Assembly (NCBI GenBank): GCA_963377175.1
Contig: CAUJNA010001768.1
Coordinates: 256,001 to 320,000, forward strand
Length of the DNA stretch: 64,000 bases
Direction: 5' to 3'
Origin: Effrenium voratum
Lineage: Eukaryota > Sar > Dinophyceae > Suessiales > Symbiodiniaceae
The position numbers were made by a program, and so were the translations under genes. Below the pieces are notes generated by a model. It saw only the letters and a list, made by a program, of their open reading frames with translations, was not told the DNA's origin and did not search any database. Shown here piece by piece: positions 45,320 to 54,469 of the stretch (position 1 is its first letter; each line of letters starts with the position of its first letter).

Positions 45320-45784
45320 ATGATTATTGATAAAAAACAATTGCTTATGCACCGTAGAGAAATTTATGACAATGTTGTAAATAGAATAACAGAACCACAA
45401 AATAAAGACAAACCGAATATCAGTGATGTTATTGATAGAAAAGCAGTTTTTGAAACAAATAAACCCAAAAAGAAGAAGAAATATAAATCAACTCAACATT
45501 ACTATTATGAAGGAGACAACAAGGCACACCAACCTAATTACACATATTTGAAAGAATTACAAGAACAATTAGAACTTCATAGCGCTAAAAAAGATTATGC
45601 TGTATTTCAAAATAAAAGAAGATATCAAGAAGAAGCACAGGCGTATTTTAATGAAATCCAAAGGTTGGAAAGTGAAAAATTGAGACATCATCCATCAAGT
45701 GAAACAGGTAAAACCTATTCAGAAATGATTAAGAAGAAGAAAGGAATAATCAATCAATTAAGAAAGGATTTTAATTTTGATTAA
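45320..45784 (+). CDS. Unknown 154-aa protein, first member of the shared N-motif family
   Basis: The N-terminus has KKQLLMHRREIYDNVVNRIT and, about 15 residues on, DVIDRKAVF, both echoed in the next gene. A KKKKKYK run and a Gln/Glu-rich helix follow. The shared motif suggests common targeting, for example to the capsid interior or a scaffold (inference). Confidence 0.75.
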   Translation: MIIDKKQLLMHRREIYDNVVNRITEPQNKDKPNISDVIDRKAVFETNKPKKKKKYKSTQHYYYEGDNKAHQPNYTYLKELQEQLELHSAKKDYAVFQNKRRYQEEAQAYFNEIQRLESEKLRHHPSSETGKTYSEMIKKKKGIINQLRKDFNFD

Positions 45785-45838
45785 ATTAATTAGATTAATT
45801 AGATTAATAAATTATAATCTAATTAATTTAATATACTA

Positions 45839-46843
45839 ATGAGATTAGACAATGCACAGATGAAAACATTAAAATCACAATTGAGATTAAGACCGTCTTA
45901 TAATGAACTGATAAAGGAAATTACAAAGGAAGAATTTAAAAATAAGAATATAAGAGATGTAATAGACAGAAACGCTTATTATTTTCGTGATAGTCCATTA
46001 GGAACAGTGTATGATAATAATACAGTAGATTTGAGACAGCAACACTTTAAAAAAATGGTAGATGGAGAAAATCAAACAAAATATTTTGATATATCGAAGG
46101 ATGATGAAATGGATGATTTAAGAGACGGTTCAATACAAACACTAAGTGCCACAATGGATGATGCAGAGGAACAACACGAACGACAAATCAGTCAAATTTC
46201 AAAAAGACTTAGTAGTGAACAAATAGCAGACCTACACCAACGAGCACAACGAGCAAAACAATTAGATGAAGATGACTGGCAGTCAGTAGCAACCGCAAAG
46301 TCAAGCAACTATGATGATTTACCAGCACTGGAACCGCTTATGACGCAAGACGAAGCAGTTAAACGAATTCAAGGGGCACAAAGAGGATTAACAACGAGGA
46401 AAGAAGACGAAGCAGTTAAACGAATTCAAGGGGCCCAAAGAGGATTAATGACGAGGAAAGAAGAAAGAATAGAGCAAAAAATGGAAACCGCTGGCAGTTC
46501 ATCCACATTACCAGCAAGACAAACAAGAACACATAAGGAAACTATTGACTATTCAACTGATATAAACCATTGGAAGGGAAGCACAGTAAAAGAAGAAGAC
46601 ATATTATTTCAATTACATTTAAGAGGAACAGGACTTACTGAAGAACAGGAACAACAATATTCAAACACAAAGAAAAAAGGTAAAGGTAAAAAAGAAACAG
46701 GTAGAACTTATTTAGTTGGACTGGTGGAGAAGCTTATAAACAGCGGAAAATGGACAACAGAAGTAAATGATGAATTGTTAAGAAAAAGAATGAATGATTG
46801 GAAAGATATGAAAGGAAAAGGCAAGGCAACAAAGAACAAATAG
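45839..46843 (+). CDS. 334-aa protein with two tandem IQ (calmodulin-binding) motifs
   Basis: N-terminal LKSQLRLRPSYNELIKEIT and DVIDRNAYYF are shared with its neighbours. Residues 171-208 are two 19-residue repeats, each containing IQGAQRGLxTRK, an exact match to the IQ motif IQxxxRGxxxR/K that binds calmodulin or myosin light chains. The repeats arise from a 57-bp tandem duplication (46,349-46,405 and 46,406-46,462) that differs at only a few bases. The rest is charged and low complexity, ending in Lys-rich sequence. Binding to host calmodulin is predicted, not shown. Confidence 0.8.
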   Translation: MRLDNAQMKTLKSQLRLRPSYNELIKEITKEEFKNKNIRDVIDRNAYYFRDSPLGTVYDNNTVDLRQQHFKKMVDGENQTKYFDISKDDEMDDLRDGSIQTLSATMDDAEEQHERQISQISKRLSSEQIADLHQRAQRAKQLDEDDWQSVATAKSSNYDDLPALEPLMTQDEAVKRIQGAQRGLTTRKEDEAVKRIQGAQRGLMTRKEERIEQKMETAGSSSTLPARQTRTHKETIDYSTDINHWKGSTVKEEDILFQLHLRGTGLTEEQEQQYSNTKKKGKGKKETGRTYLVGLVEKLINSGKWTTEVNDELLRKRMNDWKDMKGKGKATKNK

Positions 46844-46877
46844 ATAATTTTACATAATTTATCAATAATTATATAAA

Positions 46878-47786
46878 ATGATTAACAACCACAAGCAAGA
46901 GTTAAGGAAACGCCCTACTTATGATGAAATGCTTAAACAAGCAATCACAAGCAAAATGAAAACAACAGTTATATTGAAGAAATACAAAAAATATATGTTA
47001 TTGAATAATTTTGATTTTGATAAAATGGATTTAATGAATTATAAAAATAAAGAAAGATATATGAACGCTCAAGTTATGATGATGGACAAGGCAACACAAA
47101 CGCTTAACAAAGAAAACAAGGCAACACAAACAGACCTACCAAATGATAAAGCGACACAAACTTATAATTTTGATGATGAGACAAAAATATTAGGCGGTTC
47201 TTCAAAGAGTTTCAAAAGCAAACTGATAACCAAGGCTGAAGCAGAAGCAATAGCATTTACATATGACCCTGATTTATATGATGACGACGATGATGATGAT
47301 GATAAAAAGGATGATGATATTGATAAATATAGAAAGAAATTATTTATTTTGATGAGGATTATAGAATTTATGTTGAGGACGGGTTTTAGTATAGGACAAA
47401 TAGTAGCACATTTAACATATCACACTACATTAACTACAATTCAAGGTTCAGAGTTATTAGTTAATCTGACAATGAATTCATTAGTAACATCATACGATAT
47501 AGCAACTGCTATAATGAGCTGGTTGAATACAAATGTTAGTGAGGAAGTTGAGTTAAACACTTCCCCGCCTGTTAGCGTTAATAGTTCTCCGCCTATCACT
47601 GTTAATAGTTCTTCAACGCATACTGTTAATTCATCGTCGCGAAGCTCGCGAGCCTCTGGCGAGGCGTCATCAGAAGAAAATTCTAATTATGAAATAGCAC
47701 CACCAACAGAAATACCTATTCCTACTGATGCTGAAAGTGAAAATGATGGAGATAAAGATAAAGATAAGAATAAAGAAAAACAATAA
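46878..47786 (+). CDS. 302-aa protein with three KATQT (LC8-binding) motifs
   Basis: N-terminal HKQELRKRPTYDEMLKQAIT is the third copy of the shared motif. KATQT occurs at residues 71-75, 81-85 and 91-95, exactly ten residues apart, in a disordered-looking stretch. K-x-T-Q-T is the canonical anchor for dynein light chain LC8 (DYNLL). An eight-Asp run follows, then hydrophobic helices (LFILMRIIEFMLRTGFSIGQ) and a Ser/Pro-rich acidic tail that contains a GC-palindrome insert. Predicted role: tether to host dynein or LC8 hubs (inference). Confidence 0.8.
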   Translation: MINNHKQELRKRPTYDEMLKQAITSKMKTTVILKKYKKYMLLNNFDFDKMDLMNYKNKERYMNAQVMMMDKATQTLNKENKATQTDLPNDKATQTYNFDDETKILGGSSKSFKSKLITKAEAEAIAFTYDPDLYDDDDDDDDKKDDDIDKYRKKLFILMRIIEFMLRTGFSIGQIVAHLTYHTTLTTIQGSELLVNLTMNSLVTSYDIATAIMSWLNTNVSEEVELNTSPPVSVNSSPPITVNSSSTHTVNSSSRSSRASGEASSEENSNYEIAPPTEIPIPTDAESENDGDKDKDKNKEKQ

Positions 47787-47851
47787 AATAATAATAATAA
47801 TAAATAATAAAAAAAATAAAAAATAAAATTAAAATACCAGAATTTGTAAAA

Positions 47852-47889
47852 ATGCCTTAAAGAAATAGCGACTTTATTCTATAAGATAA
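47852..47889 (+). promoter_or_regulatory. Shared promoter motif upstream of zinc-finger gene
   Basis: GCCTTAAAGAAATAGCGACT then TTATTCTATAAGATAA before the ATG at 47,890; the weakest of the four copies in its right half. Confidence 0.6.
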
Positions 47890-48249
47890 ATGCCATTCTA
47901 TAGCAGACACTCAGATGATGGAAGAGATAGATTGTTAGGAGGAATACATGATGAAGATGATTATAATGACTTTATGAATATGTTATTTATGAATAGTAGT
48001 TTTGCTGATGACATTGAAAGACATTATAAAAGTTCAGATGCTGATGTGTTGCCAAGTCCTACTGATAGCGAAGAAACAAAAGAAAATAAAGAGAAACAAT
48101 ATCAAAAGGATTATCATAAAAAATACTTTCAAGAAAAACTTAATAAACCTTATACATGTAATATTTGTGGGAAATCAATGGCCAACAGTTCTAACAAATC
48201 AAGACATGAAAAAAGTAGAAAGTGCCAGAGTACTAAAAGTAAAGTCTAA
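47890..48249 (+). CDS. C2HC zinc-finger protein (119 aa)
   Basis: Acidic N-terminal half; basic C-terminus with YTCNICGKSMANSSNKSRHE and a following Cys, a single C2H2/C2HC finger. Its promoter is the CTTAAAGAAATA class rather than the AATTAATATA type of the structural genes, suggesting a regulatory role. It lies just upstream of the integrase. Confidence 0.75.
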   Translation: MPFYSRHSDDGRDRLLGGIHDEDDYNDFMNMLFMNSSFADDIERHYKSSDADVLPSPTDSEETKENKEKQYQKDYHKKYFQEKLNKPYTCNICGKSMANSSNKSRHEKSRKCQSTKSKV

Positions 48250-48302
48250 TTGGATAATATTAATTTAATTTTAATTTAATTAATATAATCCAATTTCAAT
48301 AT

Positions 48303-49220
48303 ATGAGTAAACTAAGTAATGAGGAGATAATGAGCAATATCTACTATGATTTAGAAACAGGTTATGGTTCTAAACAAAGCTTATACAATCAAGCAAAAGA
48401 GAAAGGAGCAAGTGTAACATTAGAAGAAGTGGCAAAGTGGTTGAAGAAGCAACCTAACAAGCAAATAAAGCCGTATCAGAATTATAACAGTTTCTTAGTG
48501 CCATATGCCAGAGCAGAATTTCAAATAGATATTATGGATATGAAAATATTTAAGAAAGAAGATGAAGAACGCTATGCATTGATTGTAATAGATGCTTTCA
48601 GTAAATTAGGTTTTGTGTATCCAATGTTTCAAAGAGACAGTCCAAATGTTTTGAAAGGTTTGAAAGAAGCATTTAAAGTTATGGGTGAGCCTGTGGAAAT
48701 CTTTTCTGATGATGATGGAGCATTTAAAGCAGAAGTAAAGAAATATTTAGATGATTTAGGTATAATACATAAAACAACGCTAACACATGCCAATATTGTG
48801 GAGAGATTGATTAGAACGATGAAAAAAGGAATAGGAGACAGAATACACTTTACTAAAGGTAGATGGACTGATATGTTGAAACCTACATTAAAGAAATATA
48901 ATAGCGCTATTCACTCATCAACTGGAATGAAACCAAATGAAGCGCATGATGATGACAACAGAGCAAATGTAAAAGCAAACCTTACACTGAAGCAAAAGCA
49001 TATGAGGAAATATCCTAAATTATCAGTTTCAGACACAGTGAAAATATACCAAAAAGGAAAAGGTAATTATACATCGAGGAAAGAGACCAACCCAAAGTGG
49101 ACAGAAAGGAAATACAAAATAGAAAAGATAGAAAAAGATATAACATTACAAACATACTATGTCTTGGAAGGATTGAAAAAGCATTATTTGCGCCATGAAT
49201 TATTACTAATTGAAAATTAA
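48303..49220 (+). CDS. Retroviral-type (DDE) integrase
   Basis: 305 aa. Catalyses insertion of element ends into host DNA. The RNase H-fold core has FQIDIMDM (first Asp, about residue 76), IFSDDDGAF (second Asp, about 136-138) and ANIVERLIRTMK (Glu167). A C-terminal SH3/chromo-like region (about 240-305) begins VSDTVKIYQKG and ends KHYLRHELLLIE, as in other Polinton integrases. No N-terminal HHCC zinc domain. It would act on the 449-bp terminal repeats. Confidence 0.92.
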   Translation: MSKLSNEEIMSNIYYDLETGYGSKQSLYNQAKEKGASVTLEEVAKWLKKQPNKQIKPYQNYNSFLVPYARAEFQIDIMDMKIFKKEDEERYALIVIDAFSKLGFVYPMFQRDSPNVLKGLKEAFKVMGEPVEIFSDDDGAFKAEVKKYLDDLGIIHKTTLTHANIVERLIRTMKKGIGDRIHFTKGRWTDMLKPTLKKYNSAIHSSTGMKPNEAHDDDNRANVKANLTLKQKHMRKYPKLSVSDTVKIYQKGKGNYTSRKETNPKWTERKYKIEKIEKDITLQTYYVLEGLKKHYLRHELLLIEN

Positions 49221-49331
49221 AAATAAAAAAATAATAATTTAGACTGATAATTAGGTATTGAGTTCTTAGAATTTTATGACTTTAAAAAGACTTAAAGAGA
49301 AAAACCATAATTAAATTATATAGATAATAAT

Positions 49332-52300
49332 ATGAATAGAGATTTACCGCCAGATGAAAACACTAAAATAGTTAAGTATCTTCTTAAAGAAAATTTAGGA
49401 GAATACAAAGTAAATAATAAAGGTAAAAAACTTAAAACCATAATTATAGGAAACAACCAGTATAGATATAATCCAGAAAAACCAATAAGTAATAGATTGA
49501 GTAAGAGACTTGAAGCAGTAAAGAAAACTAATGACTACAAAGCAAATCAAATCAGAGAAAGAGTAGGAGCAAGAACGGTTTTAAAACATGCTATTAAGAA
49601 AAAAGCAGTAATAACAGAAGAAAGAAGCGCCTTTAGAGCATATGCTAACGCCTACACAATTTCAAACATTCATTTAAAAGAGTTGAACGGATTGACTTAT
49701 TTTAATTATCAATTTGACAAACTTAATGAATACTTGAAAGAGAATAGAGGAATGAAACTTAATGCTACAATAAATATGAAAGTTATGAACTTATTTGATG
49801 AGGAGAGAAACGTAACAGTTAGGACAAGGTCGTACACTATTGTAAATGAAGAGGATTTAAGGAATGCTTTGAAAAGAATGAGACCTGATGTTGAAACAAG
49901 AATTTTAGATATGGCTTTGTATCAGTCAGGATTAATAATTAGCAATATTAATAATATTCATATCATGTATAATAAATATAATCCGACTAGAGCTGGCAAA
50001 TATATTGAACTTCCAGAATGGATTAAAAAGAAAAAGGCATGTATCAATATTAAAAATCAAGATGACAAGTGTTTTAAATATTCTATTGAGTGTGGATATT
50101 GTAAAATTTGTGATAAAGCACACCCTGAAAAGATGTTTCATTACAAGAAGATAGCAAGTGATTTGATTTTTGATGGTGTGAGTTTTCCTGCTAATAATAA
50201 TGATATAGATATATTTGAAGAAAATAATAAATCAATATCCATTAATGTTTATGAAATTGATGATAATGAACAAATTGTTATTAGTAGAAAATTGAAAAAT
50301 AAAGATGCTTCTTGTCATCTTGATTTGTTGAGAGTTGATGAGGAGGATTGCAGTCATTATGTGTATATAAAAAGTTTGAGCAGACTTATTAATAATCAAA
50401 AAAGTAATCATAATGGTAAGTCCTATTTTTGTAAATATTGTAATCATGGATTTAGAAATGAAGAATTATTAAATAAACATTATGATAGTGGATGTATGGA
50501 AGTTGAAGGACAACAAATAGTAATGCCTAAGCCTTATGAAAAAGTTAGTTTTAAGCATCACTTCAAAAAGTTAAGATGTCCTTTTGTTGTATATGCTGAT
50601 TTTGAATGTTTGACAGAGGAACTGAAAAAACCTGATGAAGATGAAGATAAAAACACTTTTTCTTATCAAGAGCATAAACCATGTGGTTTTATGCTTAATA
50701 TGGTTAATGCTGTTGATAATACAAATTATGAATTTATGTATCGTGGTAAAGATGCTGTTGATGTGTTTTGTCAAAAACTTAATGAGATTAGGGCAGAAGT
50801 AAAGGAGAAGATGGGAGAAAACAAAAAAATAGACATGACTGATGAAGACAAAGAAGATTTTAAACATGCTAAAAACTGCTTTATTTGTGGGGATAAGTTT
50901 AGAATGAACTATAAAAATGCCAAGGAAGCAGAGAAATATAGAAAAGTTAGAGACCATTGTCATTTTACAGGTAAGTATAGAGGTTGTGCTCATAATGTTT
51001 GCAATCTTAATTTTTGTAATAGATATTTTAAAATTCCAGTATTCTTTCATAACATGAAAAATTATGATGGTCATTTAATTATTCAAAATGCGGATAAATT
51101 AAGTAACAACAATAAAATAGGTGTCATCGCTCAGAACAGTGAAAAATTTATTAATATCAGTTTTGAAAGTTTGAGTGTTAAAGACACTTTTGGGTTTTTA
51201 ACTGCTTCATTAGATAAGTTAGTTTCAATGAGTAAGTATGATAATACAGATGAAGAAGATAAAAGTAAATGGTTATTGCGTGAAGACTGGAAAGATAATT
51301 TTAGGTTTAGTAGTAAAAATGATTTGATTAAGAGTGAGAAATGTCTAGATTTATTAACTGATAAAGGCGTTTATCCTTATGACTACATGAATTCATTTGA
51401 TAAATTTGATGATGAGCAATTACCGAGTAAGGATGATTTTTATAGTCAGTTGAGTGAAGAAGGTATAAGTGTTAACGACTATGAAAGAGCAAAAATTATA
51501 TGGAAGCATTTTGACATTAAGAATATGGGTGAATACCATGATTTATATTTGAAAACTGATGTATTATTATTGACTGACATTTTCGAAAATTTTAGAGATG
51601 TGTGTATGAAATATTATGGATTGGACCCTGCTTATTATTATACATTGCCTAACTTTGCTTTTGATGCTATGCTTAAAATGACTGGTGTAGAGATTGATTT
51701 AATATATGACCAAGAAATGTATGAAATGATAGAAGCGGGACTTAGAGGCGGGATGTGTATGGTTTCTACTAAAAAAGTTGAAGCAAATAATAAATACATG
51801 GGAGAAGAATATGATAAAAATAAGGAAAGTAGTTATATTAACTATTTTGATGCTAATAATTTGTACGGGTTAAGCATGATACAAAAACTGCCATATAAAA
51901 ATCTAAAATGGGATGATACATTAAAAGAAGAAGACATTATTAATTACAAGAATAATAATATTGGATATATTCTAGAAGTGGATTTAGAATATCCTAAAGA
52001 ATTACACGATTTACACAATGACTATCCAATGGCACCTGAGGTTATGAATGTTAAAGCCGACATGCTGTCAGATAAACAAATTGAAATTTATGAATTTTTA
52101 AATCATAAAAAACCTACGGATGAGAAAACAAATAAATTAATATTGAACTTAAATGATAAAGAAAAATATGTAATCCATATAAGAACCTTACAATTTTATT
52201 TGAAGCAAGGGTTAAAACTTAAGAAAATTCATAGAGCAATTAAATTTGAACAAAAAGAAGTTTTAAAACCTTACATTGAGTTTAACACTGAGAAGAGGAA

Positions 52301-53123
52301 GAATGCTAGAAATGATTTTGAGAAAGATGTTTACAAATTGATGAACAATGCCATATTTGGAAAAACAATGGAGGATAAGCGAAAACATTTAGACTTTGAA
52401 GTTGTGAGTGATGAAACTAGATATATGAAGTGTGTAAGTAATCCTAACTTCAAACATAGTCATATCATTAATGAAAATTTGGTTGGAGTTGAAAAGCAAA
52501 AAACAAAGTTGAAACTAGACAAACCTATATTTATTGGGATGAGTATTTTAGATTTGAGTAAGCAACACATGTATAAATTTTATTATGACGTTATGAAGCC
52601 TAAATATGGAGATAATATTAAAATGGTATATACTGATACTGATAGTTTTGTATTTCATACTAAAACCAATGACATTTATGAAGACCTTAATACAATTAAA
52701 AAAGAATTAGATTTTTCAGATTATCCTAAGGAACATAAATGTTATGATGATAATAACAAGAAAGTATTAGGTAAATTTAAGGATGAATTAAAAAGTAAAA
52801 TAATAACAGGGTTTATAGCTCTTCGTCCTAAATGCTATGCTTACTCAGTTTATGGTGATGATAAAAAATATAAGAAATGTAAGGGCATAGCAAAAGGCAC
52901 AGTAAGACGTCAAATGAAATATGAAGAGTTTGAGACGGTTTTAAAAACTAATAAGGTTATACATAAGTCATTTAATAGTATTAGAAGTAAAAACCACAGA
53001 ATTTTTAGTATAGCAACTAAAAAAATTGCTCTTAGTAGTTATGAAAACAAAAAATATTGGATAGATAGTGTAAACTCACTTGCTTACGGCCATTATAAAA
53101 TAAATTCTTTGAAAACGACTTAA
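49332..53123 (+). CDS. Protein-primed family B DNA polymerase
   Basis: 1,263 aa, intact. Replicates the linear genome from a protein primer at the terminal repeats. An N-terminal region carries a C2H2-like finger (about 365-390). Exonuclease motifs: YADFE (Asp423), HNMKNYDG (Asn574) and YHDLYLKTD (736-744). Between Exo I and Exo II, a Cys/His cluster with RDHCHFTGKYRG (about 516-560) is the HNH-like segment typical of Polinton polymerases. Polymerase motifs: A YFDANNLYG (Asp840), B KLMNNAIFGK (about 1002-1011), C YTDTDS (1100-1105), and a KCY motif afterwards. A CTTAAAGAGAAA box lies about 40 bp upstream of the start. The stop overlaps the promoter of the next gene. Confidence 0.97.
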   Translation: MNRDLPPDENTKIVKYLLKENLGEYKVNNKGKKLKTIIIGNNQYRYNPEKPISNRLSKRLEAVKKTNDYKANQIRERVGARTVLKHAIKKKAVITEERSAFRAYANAYTISNIHLKELNGLTYFNYQFDKLNEYLKENRGMKLNATINMKVMNLFDEERNVTVRTRSYTIVNEEDLRNALKRMRPDVETRILDMALYQSGLIISNINNIHIMYNKYNPTRAGKYIELPEWIKKKKACINIKNQDDKCFKYSIECGYCKICDKAHPEKMFHYKKIASDLIFDGVSFPANNNDIDIFEENNKSISINVYEIDDNEQIVISRKLKNKDASCHLDLLRVDEEDCSHYVYIKSLSRLINNQKSNHNGKSYFCKYCNHGFRNEELLNKHYDSGCMEVEGQQIVMPKPYEKVSFKHHFKKLRCPFVVYADFECLTEELKKPDEDEDKNTFSYQEHKPCGFMLNMVNAVDNTNYEFMYRGKDAVDVFCQKLNEIRAEVKEKMGENKKIDMTDEDKEDFKHAKNCFICGDKFRMNYKNAKEAEKYRKVRDHCHFTGKYRGCAHNVCNLNFCNRYFKIPVFFHNMKNYDGHLIIQNADKLSNNNKIGVIAQNSEKFINISFESLSVKDTFGFLTASLDKLVSMSKYDNTDEEDKSKWLLREDWKDNFRFSSKNDLIKSEKCLDLLTDKGVYPYDYMNSFDKFDDEQLPSKDDFYSQLSEEGISVNDYERAKIIWKHFDIKNMGEYHDLYLKTDVLLLTDIFENFRDVCMKYYGLDPAYYYTLPNFAFDAMLKMTGVEIDLIYDQEMYEMIEAGLRGGMCMVSTKKVEANNKYMGEEYDKNKESSYINYFDANNLYGLSMIQKLPYKNLKWDDTLKEEDIINYKNNNIGYILEVDLEYPKELHDLHNDYPMAPEVMNVKADMLSDKQIEIYEFLNHKKPTDEKTNKLILNLNDKEKYVIHIRTLQFYLKQGLKLKKIHRAIKFEQKEVLKPYIEFNTEKRKNARNDFEKDVYKLMNNAIFGKTMEDKRKHLDFEVVSDETRYMKCVSNPNFKHSHIINENLVGVEKQKTKLKLDKPIFIGMSILDLSKQHMYKFYYDVMKPKYGDNIKMVYTDTDSFVFHTKTNDIYEDLNTIKKELDFSDYPKEHKCYDDNNKKVLGKFKDELKSKIITGFIALRPKCYAYSVYGDDKKYKKCKGIAKGTVRRQMKYEEFETVLKTNKVIHKSFNSIRSKNHRIFSIATKKIALSSYENKKYWIDSVNSLAYGHYKINSLKTT

Positions 53124-53155
53124 AGAAATATTGACTTAATATATTAAGAGGAAAA
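53117..53155 (+). promoter_or_regulatory. Shared promoter motif overlapping the polymerase stop
   Basis: GACTTAAAGAAATATTGACT then TAATATATTAAGAGGAAAA up to the ATG at 53,156; the first bases are the polymerase's last codons. Confidence 0.7.
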
Positions 53156-53818
53156 ATGACACTGTTTAATTATAGTAAGTGTGAATGTTGTAATAATAAA
53201 AAGAATGATATTAATTTTACATTGTATAAGTTATTACCTGCTAATCTGTGTAGTAAAATAAGTGAATATGATGTATATTGTAATCAATGCTGTATAACAA
53301 GAGACCTTGAAAAGTTGTTTGTTGAAGAATATAAGGATAAGGGATATACAAAGTTTCAATTACAATTGAAATTCTTTATGAGATATCAAAAACGATTTCC
53401 TGTATGGTTTTACCATAAAATTGATAGAGAGTCATTTGAAAAAGAAATTGATGAGTTTTTTAATAATAAAGATTTGATTAAAAGGTTTGGAGGAGAACTA
53501 AGCATTAAACCATATAAATCATTTGCTAAAGAATTTCGTGATTTGTTTGAAGAGATTGATTGGCATTTATTAAGCAAAGATAAAATAAACAAGGTCTTGA
53601 ATGAATTTAGAATAACTAAATATCATGTATGGTATTACTACAACACTAAATATAAAGTATGTCTATTGCTGTATTTATTCTTTTGGGAATATATTTATTC
53701 AATAATAGGAAAAGACAATATCAAATATATAGACATTGGTGATATTGATAAATATGTAGATTACATATTTGAAGACATATTGCCTGACTGTTATCTTAAA
53801 TCCTTAATTCTTAATTGA
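53156..53818 (+). CDS. Unknown 220-aa Cys-rich protein (paralogue of the 174-aa protein)
   Basis: The N-terminus has CECCNNKKNDINFTLYKLLP and then CNQCC about 25 residues later. The order (CxxC, LYKL-LP, I..Y, CxxC) is the same as in the 174-aa gene, so the two are probably diverged duplicates. The rest is Tyr/Trp/Lys-rich and helical. The LP..I...I..Y core is faintly F-box-like. Function unknown. Confidence 0.75.
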   Translation: MTLFNYSKCECCNNKKNDINFTLYKLLPANLCSKISEYDVYCNQCCITRDLEKLFVEEYKDKGYTKFQLQLKFFMRYQKRFPVWFYHKIDRESFEKEIDEFFNNKDLIKRFGGELSIKPYKSFAKEFRDLFEEIDWHLLSKDKINKVLNEFRITKYHVWYYYNTKYKVCLLLYLFFWEYIYSIIGKDNIKYIDIGDIDKYVDYIFEDILPDCYLKSLILN

Positions 53819-53828
53819 AATATAATTA

Positions 53829-53860
53829 TAACATGTAAAATATTATATGCTATAATTATA
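53829..53860 (+). repeat. Internal copy of a terminal-repeat segment
   Basis: ACATGTAAAATATTATATGC then TATAATTATA closely matches the inner part of the right terminal repeat (54,486-54,515). It lies between the two paralogous genes, consistent with duplication of gene plus flank. Confidence 0.6.
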
Positions 53861-53906
53861 CTATACTTATGGTTAGTTTCTTAATTTTTATTAATGCCTT
53901 AAAAAT

Positions 53907-53944
53907 GACTTAAAGAAATAGTGCCTTAATATAATAAGAGGAAA
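53907..53944 (+). promoter_or_regulatory. Shared promoter motif upstream of the 174-aa gene
   Basis: GACTTAAAGAAATAGTGCCT then TAATATAATAAGAGGAAA before the ATG at 53,945; closest match to the copy at 34,021-34,060. Confidence 0.7.
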
Positions 53945-54469
53945 ATGAACGGTGATAAAATCAATAATTATATCAATAAAAAATGCTATGATTGTTGTCA
54001 CTTCAAAAAAGAAAATATGGAATTGTATAAATTAAATTTACCTAATAAAATATTGAATAATATTATTAATTATTCAATGGATGAAGAAGATGAATGTAAA
54101 ATTTGTCAGGAATGGAGAGATAATCAAGTTTTAATCAAATGTCTGTTGAGAATAAAAGGGAGACATAATAGAAATGTAGAAGATGAGATTTTAATATTTC
54201 TAACTGTAAATAAAATACCACCTTACGATTATATTAAACAGTTTCTTAAAATCCCTAAGAAAAAATATGGTATGATTGATGATATATTAAGGATGTTGTG
54301 TTATAGTCAAGAGAAAGGAGAAGATGTTAAAGAAAATATCAAATTATTTATTGAAAGTAAAAATTTTAATGTTCAAAATACATTGAGAGATATTAATATT
54401 ATTTTTAAAATGATGTATGAAAGAAGTAAGACAAATCAATTAAATTATTATCCTGTACTGAAATTATAA
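53945..54469 (+). CDS. Unknown 174-aa Cys-rich protein (TIR-proximal)
   Basis: Contains CYDCCHFKKENMELYKLNLP and later ECKICQEW, aligning with the 220-aa protein. Helical and charged remainder. Its stop codon directly abuts the right terminal repeat (54,470). Together with the 140-aa gene on the left and the 220-aa gene it uses the same promoter class. Function unknown; a host-interaction role fits its position. Confidence 0.75.
   Translation: MNGDKINNYINKKCYDCCHFKKENMELYKLNLPNKILNNIINYSMDEEDECKICQEWRDNQVLIKCLLRIKGRHNRNVEDEILIFLTVNKIPPYDYIKQFLKIPKKKYGMIDDILRMLCYSQEKGEDVKENIKLFIESKNFNVQNTLRDINIIFKMMYERSKTNQLNYYPVLKL

Noticed and set aside
49932..51074. Minus-strand open frames within the polymerase
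   Set aside because: Shadow frames opposite a clear family B polymerase.
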